A stretch of 39,128 nt of DNA from Cloacimonetes bacterium UBA5456 (lineage in GTDB: Bacteria; Cloacimonadota; Cloacimonadia; Cloacimonadales; Cloacimonadaceae). The notes below the pieces were generated by a model. The model saw only the letters and a list, made by a program, of their open reading frames with translations, was not told the DNA's origin and did no database searches. The position numbers and the translations under genes are program-made. Below, piece after piece: positions 25,176-32,529 of this stretch (its first letter is position 1; every line of letters starts with the position of its first letter). The stretch lies in the NCBI GenBank assembly GCA_002427325.1, contig DIQS01000033.1:37396-76523 (forward strand), given 5' to 3'.

Positions 25176-26420
25176 TTAGAAATACCTCGCTGCCTCTTTG
25201 AGTCTTTCGGCGGTCTTGGGTCCCAAACCGTCCAAACCGGCAATTTCGTCCATGGACGCTTGGAAGATATCCTGAACAGAGGTATATCCTGCAGCGCGCA
25301 AGACTTCCGCAAGCTTAGGCGTCACGCCGTCGAGATCGCTGACGTGGCTGATAGTACGGCGTTCTTTTGCCATCTTCTCTTCATATTCTTCGGCAGTGAA
25401 GATGTCAATTTTGAGCTCAGTTAGCTTTGCTGCAAGCTTCACGTTTTTGCCTTGTTTACCGATGGCAGTAACCTTATCCTGAGCATCCACAATGACGAAT
25501 GCCGCTCTGCCGCGATCGATCACCACGCGGCGGATGGTGTTCACACCCAGAGCGTTAATCACTTTTTGCTGCAAATCTTCGCTATACACCACGAGGTCTA
25601 TCTGTTCGCCGTGCAACTCTCTGCGAATGCTGTCAATACGCGTGCCTTTGGGTCCCACACATTCCGTGATGGGATCAATCCCTTCTTCGAGGGCCTCAAG
25701 CTCAACTTTTGTGCGAATCCCGGGATCGCGAACAATCTTGCGAATCCTGAGTTTATCGGCGAAAATGGCCGGAATCTCTGCCTCAAACAGGCGTTTCACA
25801 AACTCCGGATTGGTGCGCGAGAGAATGACCGTAATGCTCTTTTCTTTGTGCATCTTGCGAACGTTTGTGACATAAGCTTTTATGCTGTCGCCGACGCGAT
25901 AATATTCATCTTCTATCTGTTCGTCCAAGGGAAGGAGGGCGTCGGTGTAGCCGATATCCACTCTATAGCCGCCATTTTGCTCGTCTATAGCCTTGATTCT
26001 GCCGGAAACGATGGTATGTTTCTGCTTATCAAAGTCGTTTTGGATCTTCTCATCTTCCATCTCGCGAATCTTATCCTGAATGATCTTTTGCACAGTCTTA
26101 ACCAGCTTGGGCTCAAACTCTTGCAAGGATAGTTCCTTTTGAATAAAGTCGCCCAACATCGCCTCGGCGTCATAATATCCCTGAGCTTCAGCCAAAGTAA
26201 TCTCACCTATGCCGGTCTCTTGCTCCACAACCCTGCATTTATAGCGAACTTTAATACAGCTATTTTCTTTATCGATAAACACTTCAAGCTCATTTTCCGG
26301 TTCCAGCCTCTTTGACAAAGTGCTGATTATGGATTCAACGATGATCTCTTGAATCCGAGCTCCATCCAATTGCTTGATCGCTGCAAGCTTGATCACTGCG
26401 TCCAAAATATTAGCGTTCAT
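25176..26420 (-). CDS. nusA: Transcription termination/antitermination factor NusA
   Basis: A 414-residue RNA polymerase-binding factor. It has the N-terminal domain (ILDAVIKLAAIKQLDG), an S1 domain (IVSGRIKAIDEQNGGYRVDIG), two KH domains (RDPGIRTKVELEAL, GPKGTRIDSIRRELHGEQIDLV, DAQDKVTAIGKQGKNVKLAA) and a short C-terminal helix-hairpin-helix end (DEIAGLDGLGPKTAERL). The ATG at 26420 is preferred because GGGGAAG precedes it and the family N-terminus begins there; a longer in-frame extension would run deep into rimP. It overlaps the rimP stop by 11 bases. Confidence 0.97.
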   Translation of the reverse strand: MNANILDAVIKLAAIKQLDGARIQEIIVESIISTLSKRLEPENELEVFIDKENSCIKVRYKCRVVEQETGIGEITLAEAQGYYDAEAMLGDFIQKELSLQEFEPKLVKTVQKIIQDKIREMEDEKIQNDFDKQKHTIVSGRIKAIDEQNGGYRVDIGYTDALLPLDEQIEDEYYRVGDSIKAYVTNVRKMHKEKSITVILSRTNPEFVKRLFEAEIPAIFADKLRIRKIVRDPGIRTKVELEALEEGIDPITECVGPKGTRIDSIRRELHGEQIDLVVYSEDLQQKVINALGVNTIRRVVIDRGRAAFVIVDAQDKVTAIGKQGKNVKLAAKLTELKIDIFTAEEYEEKMAKERRTISHVSDLDGVTPKLAEVLRAAGYTSVQDIFQASMDEIAGLDGLGPKTAERLKEAARYF

Positions 26421-26889
26421 TATCACTTCCCCGGGGTAGTCCCAAATATACTGTTTTTGCGCGGGATATAGCGCGCAGGGGAATCTCAATTCTCTCGCCC
26501 CTGTCATCCAAAACCACCATATCCTGATGTACTTCCACAAGCGTGCCCATCACCGAATGCTTGTTCTCTTCCAGTTGATATTGGACGGCAACCTTCTCTT
26601 GAATGGCGCTCACCCAATGCGTTTTGAGCTTGAGAGGCCGCTCCAATCCAGGAGATGAAACCTCTAAAAAGTAACGATCCGGAATGAGATCAAGGTTGTC
26701 CAAATCAGAACTCAAAGCCCTGCTAAACTTCGCAACTTCATCCAGGGTAACGCCGCCGATCTTCGTAAGATAAACTACGATGATGCGCCCCTTTCCGCTC
26801 ATCTTTTCATCGATGTCGTAAAGTGCCACGTTCATCTCGGAACAGATCCTCTTGGCTATTTCTTCAATCTGAGTTCGGTAATATCGCAC
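26410..26889 (-). CDS. rimP: Ribosome maturation factor RimP
   Basis: A 159-residue factor for 30S subunit assembly. The N-terminal half has VTLDEVAKFSRALSSDLD and the signature YFLEVSSPGLERPL, followed by a C-terminal SH3-like domain (HSVMGTLVEVHQDMVVLDDRG). The start is GTG with AGAGG eight bases upstream. It is the first gene of the 12-gene run down to the WalJ-like gene and is preceded by a structured leader of about 190 nt. Confidence 0.96.
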   Translation of the reverse strand: MRYYRTQIEEIAKRICSEMNVALYDIDEKMSGKGRIIVVYLTKIGGVTLDEVAKFSRALSSDLDNLDLIPDRYFLEVSSPGLERPLKLKTHWVSAIQEKVAVQYQLEENKHSVMGTLVEVHQDMVVLDDRGERIEIPLRAISRAKTVYLGLPRGSDNER

Positions 26890-26907
26890 CTTAAATACCT
26901 CTTTATC

Positions 26908-27079
26908 ATGCGGAAAACCGCATTAAATCTTATGTTTCATATTAAATCCGCTTTGCACCGAGAAAAACGGCATACCGGATTTGCTTCAAAAAAAATAGCT
27001 ATACAAAGTAGCTATCTAATTTGCCCGCAATAGCGGGAACCACAACAACTTAAAGCCGATTTTGACGGCTTCTTTCATA
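26908..27079 (-). promoter_or_regulatory. Structured 5' leader of the rimP-nusA-infB operon
   Basis: Going downstream on the minus strand the leader could form, in series, AAGCCG/CGGCTT (27071-27053), CCCGC/GCGGG (27037-27024), the terminator-like hairpin at 27015-26988, AAATCCG/CGGATTT (26982-26944) and ATGCGG/CCGCAT (26923-26908); the last ends five bases above the rimP ribosome site. Five hairpins in under 200 nt suggest control of the operon, perhaps by NusA itself as in enterobacteria. Function inferred. Confidence 0.5.
26988..27015 (-). terminator. Terminator-like hairpin inside the rimP leader (possible attenuator)
   Basis: On the minus strand ATAGCTA and TAGCTAT (27015-27009 and 27001-26995) form a seven-base-pair stem with a seven-base loop, followed by seven or eight T. 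The stem is AU-rich and so weak, but the arrangement upstream of rimP is that of an attenuator. Confidence 0.5.
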
Positions 27080-27085
27080 TAAGAC

Positions 27086-27113
27086 AAAATAAAATGTCGC
27101 TGTATCGTGTCAA
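27086..27113 (-). promoter_or_regulatory. Sigma70-type promoter of the rimP-nusA-infB operon
   Basis: On the minus strand, TTGACA (27113-27108) and TATTTT (27091-27086) are 16 bp apart. The predicted transcript starts near 27079, about 190 nt upstream of the rimP GTG. The rest of the 720-bp gap (26890-27610) holds the leader hairpins, the repeat copy at 27329 and no gene that I can see. Confidence 0.55.
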
Positions 27114-27328
27114 GATAAATGTTTTTTTAATTCTATCGCAGGGACGCTTTTCTACTTCGCGGCGTTTGATATTGTTGTTTCTTAGGAGTTTTTGTGCTGA
27201 ATATGACTCAAGTTACACAAAGATGAATCGAGAAATGTTTGGGTATAAATGGGCACATAAGCATTCTCAATAGGGGATATTTGCTCGCACTAACAATCAA
27301 ACTCATGAATAATGACGATAAACCATTG

Positions 27329-27422
27329 CTTCCTTAGAGGATACAGCTTAGCTTGCGCTTATGATGTGCTCATGCCTATGACCATATCATGACCAGATCA
27401 TGACCAGAAACCTCTAAGGAAG
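27329..27422 (+). repeat. Dispersed intergenic repeat, copy 3 (variant arms)
   Basis: A 94-bp copy between glycerate kinase and the rimP promoter. The arms CTTCCTTAGAGG (27329-27340) and CCTCTAAGGAAG (27411-27422) are perfect 12-bp inverted repeats, although the right arm differs from copies 1, 2 and 4. Three 11-bp units lie at 27377-27387, 27388-27398 and 27399-27409. Confidence 0.9.
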
Positions 27423-27610
27423 AGGCTGTAAGCAGGCAATAATTTGCCGTTTTCAATCTCAGAATTGCGCTGATTTCGAAAAAATTAGCTGTTAATATTT
27501 TAGGTTTTGCAACCGATTTTCTTGCGGCGATAATCTGTTTCTTGGAGCTTTTTGCTGGGCTCGACTGTCGGCTTCAAAGGTCATCGCTGCAATGTATCTT
27601 AAATGGCGGC

Positions 27611-28747
27611 TTATTTTATGATCAAAATATAGAGGTCGTTTACGTTGCAGCCCGTGTATCTACCAGGAATTATGCCGCCGATCTTGTTCAATATCTCAAA
27701 GGAATTAAAGTCTTTTAGAGCAGCTTTTGGATCGCCGATTTCTTGCATTTTTGCCCAGCTAAGATTGTTGACAATTGCACCGCCACTTTCTTTCAGATTG
27801 TCGTTCCCATCGCTGCTGTGCGCACAAAATAATATCTCTTTTTCACCGGATATCCTGCGTGCAAGCGCCAGAGCCAGATGGCTAAGCCTGCCGCCACTAC
27901 CCTTGCCCGTCACCTGCAGAGAGCATTCTCCGCCAAAGAGATAGACCCCTTTCGCCGCGTTTTGAGCAAATTTCCCTAATGCCACCGCAAATTCTTCGCT
28001 ATCTTCCTGAACATATCTCGATGCCAGCCGCACGAAATAGTCCGGAAAGCTCTTGAGCAAGCGCTTTTCAAGTATCTTTTTGAGTGAGAGATTGTTCCCC
28101 ACCAGAAAGTGATTTTTAACCTGTGGAAGGTAGAAAGGCCCGCTACCGATCGTTGCCGGATCGTCGCCCGCAACATCACTGAGCAGAAAGACTTGCGTCT
28201 TTGCAGGAGGGAAAAGCTCTGCCGCTCCACCGCCTTTCACCCGCGAATATTCCCGCCTTTTCTTATTGATCTGTTCTATATCCAAACCACAGCGTAGCAA
28301 GGTCTTATTAAGCGCAACTACCTCATCGAAGCTCACCCCCTCACGCGGATATTCAAAAAGCGAGGAAGTGCCGCCAGAAAGCAGGATAATCAGCTCGTGA
28401 TCATGCGGAATTGAGCTGATCCTATTGATGATTGTGCGGCTATGTTTCTCTGTGTTTTCATCCGGCACGGGATGCCCCGCTTCAAAGATGTGTGAGCGCA
28501 TATCTTGCGGCAAATCATGAGGATAGAAGCCGTGCTTTGTAAGGATATCCAAGCTGAGCACCTGTTTTTGAGGCAAGGTATTCATCGCGGCAATCGCCAT
28601 TTGCGTAGCCGCCTTGCCAACGCTGAGCACATGCAGGGGCGCATCTTTCACATTTCTCTGAATCATCCATCTGAGACGGCGATATTTTGCCATCTGCCTC
28701 AGCGATTTATCCACTGTTTTGAGTAGGGTTTTTTCCAGGTTTTTCAT
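27611..28747 (-). CDS. Glycerate 2-kinase (MOFRL/DUF4147 family)
   Basis: A 378-residue enzyme predicted to phosphorylate D-glycerate to 2-phosphoglycerate. The N-terminal domain has SVGKAATQMA, AGHPVPDENTEKHS, IILLSGGTSSLFEYP, a KGGGAAELFPP segment and LLSDVAGDDPATIGSGPF. The MOFRL domain follows with GGRLSHLALALARRISG and HSSDGNDNLKESGGAIV. It is shorter than the usual 410-440 residues. The gene starts 11 bases after the radical SAM gene and has AAGAGAA upstream. The link between the two functions is unclear. Confidence 0.9.
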   Translation of the reverse strand: MKNLEKTLLKTVDKSLRQMAKYRRLRWMIQRNVKDAPLHVLSVGKAATQMAIAAMNTLPQKQVLSLDILTKHGFYPHDLPQDMRSHIFEAGHPVPDENTEKHSRTIINRISSIPHDHELIILLSGGTSSLFEYPREGVSFDEVVALNKTLLRCGLDIEQINKKRREYSRVKGGGAAELFPPAKTQVFLLSDVAGDDPATIGSGPFYLPQVKNHFLVGNNLSLKKILEKRLLKSFPDYFVRLASRYVQEDSEEFAVALGKFAQNAAKGVYLFGGECSLQVTGKGSGGRLSHLALALARRISGEKEILFCAHSSDGNDNLKESGGAIVNNLSWAKMQEIGDPKAALKDFNSFEILNKIGGIIPGRYTGCNVNDLYILIIK

Positions 28748-28758
28748 GTATATTCTCT

Positions 28759-31206
28759 TTAAAAATGAAATTCAATTCTTTGTATGGTATAGCGATAAAG
28801 CTCCTCGCGTGAAAAGCCTATCAGCGCTTCCAAGACATCATAAAGCGCCGGACTTTGCAGCGACTTCTTGAGCAAAAGTCCCTCGTCGAGCATTTTCCAA
28901 CTGAGCACTATCTCCTTGAGATCATAGCTTTTACTGCGCTTTTCCGTTTCTTTCACGAATACGAGGTTTTCTTTTTGGTCGAACCGCTTCAGTGCCTCAA
29001 TTGCGCGGGATTTTGCCTCCTCTCCCATCTTGATGATCAAGCTTTCATCTTTCGCTTGCTCAGCTTTTTGAGGTAGAAAATCGATCCTAAACACTCTGAA
29101 ACCGGGTATTTGTGTCTGAGCCATCGCACGCTCCATTTCTTCTAAACCATAAGAGCGATAAAAAGAGATGTCGAAGTATTCGCTAACGCTTTCCACTCCA
29201 AGGGGTAAGGGCGGTGAAAGACTGATCTTCGGATGAGGCGAAAAGCCTTTTGTGAAGACAGTTAGTAAGTCCAGCGTGGACACCCGGCGAAATAGCATGC
29301 GCATCCAATCTAAATGGGAAACGAAGCGCAAAAGTCCAGTTTTTTCATAGTGCATCCGATAGCGATATTGCTTGTGCTGGTCGCACTTGAACTCTTCTTT
29401 TGCCCGTTTCGGCGGCTCAATGCTGTGCATTTTTTGCGCATTGCGAGTGAGCACCTCACCCTCGCAAGCCCCGCAAAGTCCGCAAAGCTCACGACAATCC
29501 TCGGTAAGCTCTTCCTTCAAAGATTTCTCATATTCTCTGAGGAGAAACTCTTTCTCCACACGGATGTCGATAAAGTCCCACGGCAGAGGCTCTTGAGGAT
29601 CGCGTGCCCCGCACATATCCTCTACTTTCAGCCCCACAAAGTCGAAAGCTTCTTGCCAAATCGACCAATCCCAATGCTCTTTCCAGCCGTCATATAGCGC
29701 GCCTTTGTCCCATGCACGATGCAACACTTTTGCCATGCTGAGGTCTCCGCGAGCCAGACAGGCATCCAAAACAGAGTTCTCAATCACATGATATTTGATG
29801 CGTATATTACGGTATTTTATGAGATTATGCTTAACTCTCAGAGCGCGTTCCAGCAGGATTTCAGGGCTTTGCATCTTTGTCCATTGAAATGGCGTGAAAG
29901 GCTTTGGCGTAAAAGGAGATAGGGTCACATTTATGCTCATGCGCTTGCCTGCCATTTTGTTGATCTTCTCAATCAACGCCACGATTTGATCGATATCATC
30001 TTCAGTTTCAGTAGGCAAGCCAATCATGAAATAGAGTTTAATCTTTTGCCAGCCAAGCTTTTGAGCAATCGCCACACCCTCCAAGATTTCCTCTTCGCTG
30101 AGGTTCTTATTGATCACGTCCCTCAGCCTCTGACTTCCCGCTTCCGGTGCAATGGTAAGCCCCTCTCGTCCAAGGCTTTGCATCAGACTCACCAAGCTAT
30201 CATCCAAAGAATCCACACGCAAAGAAGGCAGGGAAATATGCGTGCGCTTTGTATCCACTCTCTGCAAAAGCGCCAAAAGAAGCTCGCGAATACAGGAGTA
30301 ATCGCTGCTGGAAAGCGAGACCAAACCCGCTTCATCCCAACCGGAACTCTCCACCTCGCGCAAAAGATCGTCCAAAATCTGGTTCGGATTCCGCTCGCGC
30401 ACCGGTCTATAAAAATAGCCGGCATGACAAAAACGGCAACCTCTTGAACAGCCGCGCATTATCTCAGCCACATAGCGATTATGTGTAGCCAATTGCCAGC
30501 TCAAAAGCTGCGGCTCATGCTTGACCTTTCCCTCATGGAAAGAGGCGAATTTGCGGCTTTTAATCACGCTATCCGGCAAAGCAACGTCCCATTGACCATT
30601 CCCAAAATACTGTGGAACCCAGACCCCTTCAATCCCTTTCAAAGCGTCCAAGCGCTGCGCCCTATCTTTATACTTTCTCAACACTTCGGCAATCTCGACT
30701 ATCCCCTCTTCCGCCTCTCCAAAAAAGAAAGCATCGATAAATGGAGCTAAAGGCAGAGGATTACTGATGCAAGGGCCGCCAGCTAAAACTATCGGATCAG
30801 TGTCTTTACGCTCTCTTAAGAATACCGAAATACCGCTACTATTGATCAGCTCCAAAGCCCCGCTATAGGTGAGCTCGCTCTGGAAAGTGATCCCAAGAAC
30901 ATCAAATTCTGAAGCCGAGCGCCGACTTTCCACCCCATACAAAGGTAGTTTTTCCGCTTTGAGCGCATCGAGAAAGTCCCGCGCAGGCAGGTAAACGCGG
31001 TCAGCCATGGCATAAGGGAGTGCATTTATGACAGAATAGAGTATCTTGAGCCCAAGATGCGAGACGCCGAGCTCATAAATGTCGGGAAATCCAAAGAGTA
31101 TACGTAGTTCCGCCGCCTCAAAATCCTTGTGGCAAGCATTGATTTCATTGTCGATATAGCGCGATGGTTTTTGCACCAAAGGCAGGAGATGTTCAAATTC
31201 TATCAT
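28759..31206 (-). CDS. Radical SAM protein fused to a DUF2344 domain
   Basis: An 815-residue fusion. The first part is a B12-binding-like region and radical SAM core of the TIGR03960 type, with the iron-sulfur cysteines in CSRGCRFC (about residues 253-260), followed by SLSSSDYSCI and GLTIAPEAGSQRLRD. Near residues 575-595 is a Cys-rich CRELCGLCGAC patch that may hold another cluster. The end (about 610-815) is a DUF2344 domain with RFVSHLDWMRMLFRR and FTKGFSPHPKISLSPPLPLG. The fusion is known in several phyla and the reaction is not established; RNA modification has been suggested from its distant relatives. First gene of a two-gene unit with glycerate kinase. Confidence 0.92.
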   Translation of the reverse strand: MIEFEHLLPLVQKPSRYIDNEINACHKDFEAAELRILFGFPDIYELGVSHLGLKILYSVINALPYAMADRVYLPARDFLDALKAEKLPLYGVESRRSASEFDVLGITFQSELTYSGALELINSSGISVFLRERKDTDPIVLAGGPCISNPLPLAPFIDAFFFGEAEEGIVEIAEVLRKYKDRAQRLDALKGIEGVWVPQYFGNGQWDVALPDSVIKSRKFASFHEGKVKHEPQLLSWQLATHNRYVAEIMRGCSRGCRFCHAGYFYRPVRERNPNQILDDLLREVESSGWDEAGLVSLSSSDYSCIRELLLALLQRVDTKRTHISLPSLRVDSLDDSLVSLMQSLGREGLTIAPEAGSQRLRDVINKNLSEEEILEGVAIAQKLGWQKIKLYFMIGLPTETEDDIDQIVALIEKINKMAGKRMSINVTLSPFTPKPFTPFQWTKMQSPEILLERALRVKHNLIKYRNIRIKYHVIENSVLDACLARGDLSMAKVLHRAWDKGALYDGWKEHWDWSIWQEAFDFVGLKVEDMCGARDPQEPLPWDFIDIRVEKEFLLREYEKSLKEELTEDCRELCGLCGACEGEVLTRNAQKMHSIEPPKRAKEEFKCDQHKQYRYRMHYEKTGLLRFVSHLDWMRMLFRRVSTLDLLTVFTKGFSPHPKISLSPPLPLGVESVSEYFDISFYRSYGLEEMERAMAQTQIPGFRVFRIDFLPQKAEQAKDESLIIKMGEEAKSRAIEALKRFDQKENLVFVKETEKRSKSYDLKEIVLSWKMLDEGLLLKKSLQSPALYDVLEALIGFSREELYRYTIQRIEFHF

Positions 31207-31303
31207 TATAATACACCGTTTTTTCTTTGTTCTTGCAATAAATTGTGAATACCGCTATTTGGTCAAGTAAAAGCTTTTTGATCTTTGTAATTACGTCTGT
31301 GAG

Positions 31304-31345
31304 AAAGAGATTGGCCGGGAAAGCGCAAAGCCACTCCATCTCTTT
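31304..31345. repeat. Intergenic inverted repeat between vanZ-like and radical SAM genes
   Basis: AAAGAGAT (31304-31311) pairs with ATCTCTTT (31338-31345), and the inner TGGC/GCCA extends the stem after a four-base bulge. On the minus strand it follows the vanZ-like gene by about 50 bp and could mark its 3' end, but the following bases are only CTCAC. Function uncertain. Confidence 0.35.
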
Positions 31346-31394
31346 TTGCAATATCGACACGGTTTATTTATGCCATCTTCTTGAAACACAAAGT

Positions 31395-31808
31395 TCAGCG
31401 GACAATCAAAACAATGGCAGAGACGAGCACTGCGCCCACGAGATTCGCGATCAGATCAAGCGGATTAAAAGTCCTCCACGGGACTAAAAGTTGCAAAGTT
31501 TCAAGCAGTAGAGCAAATAGGAATGTCAACGCTATCAGCTTCGATTTCTCTCTTGACATAAATATTTGAGTTTTGAGGCACTTAGCCAGCAGATATATTC
31601 CAGAAAATCCCAGCATGATCACGGCATGCACCAGATAGTCGAGCCGAAAGATAATCCTTTCCTTGTTGAGCGTGACATTAGCCTTGCCCAATGGGATGAC
31701 ATTCATCAGCACGAGAAAAAGGGCAAAACCCCAATATAGGCCTTTCACAAAACCTTGGTATTTCACATTTTTGCGCCCTTTTTTACTCTCCATTTTGTCT
31801 TGATTCAT
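31395..31808 (-). CDS. VanZ-like membrane protein
   Basis: A 137-residue protein with about four transmembrane segments (GLYWGFALFLVLMNVIPLG, LDYLVHAVIMLGFSGIYLLA, LIALTFLFALLLETLQLL and a last one ending IVLIVR). ETLQLLVPWRTFNPLDLIANLVGA is the conserved VanZ-family end, with Glu-Thr-x-Gln, Pro-x-Arg, Asp and Asn-x-x-Gly. It is 16 bases downstream of nrdG and probably co-transcribed with it. The family name comes from a glycopeptide-resistance protein, but most members, probably including this one, have no known role. Confidence 0.85.
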   Translation of the reverse strand: MNQDKMESKKGRKNVKYQGFVKGLYWGFALFLVLMNVIPLGKANVTLNKERIIFRLDYLVHAVIMLGFSGIYLLAKCLKTQIFMSREKSKLIALTFLFALLLETLQLLVPWRTFNPLDLIANLVGAVLVSAIVLIVR

Positions 31809-31824
31809 AGCCCCAGTATCAGGT

Positions 31825-32529
31825 TCAACCCCTCAGTTCCAATAAAACCCTGTTTTCCTCTGCCCAGCTATGTAAATCCCGATATTTCACGCTGTTTTGC
31901 CAATCCTGAACACCAAAATCAACAGGCTCAATACCATCCAAGGTGGTGGAATATGAACAAGGCTGGAGGTAATATCTATCCCCCGCTTTTAGGAGGATGC
32001 GTATCTCTTCAAGTGCATTTGAGCTAAGGATTTCCGGCATCACCGTGGTGCGGAATTCATACTGCACTCCGGAGAGGCGGATCAGCTCCATGCTACGCAA
32101 GATATCCGAGGGATTAATGTCTGCATTACACATTGTGTGATAGTTATTTAGCGGTGCTTTGATGTCCATGGCAAAATAGTCGATTAGTCCTGCATGAATC
32201 AGCTTTGCCAAGACCTCGGGACGGGAGCCGTTTGTATCCAGCTTGATCTTGAAACCAAGCTCTTTGACTTGTTTGAGAAAATCACAGAGTCCGTCTTGCA
32301 AGGTGGGCTCACCGCCTGTAACAACCACTGCGCTGAGCTTGCCGATCCGGCTTTTCAGGAAGCTAAAAACATCCTTTTCCGAGATCGGCTCAGCATATTT
32401 AGAGGGGAGCACCAGCTCCGGATTGTGACAATATGGACAGCGGAAATTGCAGCCTTGAGTGAAGACAATCGCACTCATCTCCTTGGGATAATCCAAGAGA
32501 GAAAAACGCTGCAATCCGCCAATTATCAT
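31825..32529 (-). CDS. nrdG: Anaerobic ribonucleotide reductase activating protein
   Basis: A 234-residue radical SAM enzyme that installs the glycyl radical on NrdD. The cysteines Cys27, Cys31 and Cys34 are in GCNFRCPYCHNPEL; VVTGGEPTLQ and KLDTNGSRPEVL follow. At 234 residues it is longer than E. coli NrdG and nearer the class found in many anaerobes. It overlaps nrdD by four bases. Confidence 0.95.
   Translation of the reverse strand: MIIGGLQRFSLLDYPKEMSAIVFTQGCNFRCPYCHNPELVLPSKYAEPISEKDVFSFLKSRIGKLSAVVVTGGEPTLQDGLCDFLKQVKELGFKIKLDTNGSRPEVLAKLIHAGLIDYFAMDIKAPLNNYHTMCNADINPSDILRSMELIRLSGVQYEFRTTVMPEILSSNALEEIRILLKAGDRYYLQPCSYSTTLDGIEPVDFGVQDWQNSVKYRDLHSWAEENRVLLELRG

Noticed and set aside
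31204..31209. TATAAT overlapping the ATG of the radical SAM gene as a -10 box
   Set aside because: Its position would start transcription inside the coding region; most likely chance in AT-rich sequence.
31395..31808. VanZ-like gene as evidence of glycopeptide resistance
   Set aside because: VanZ-family proteins are widespread and no vanHAX-type genes are present; the name alone does not support resistance.
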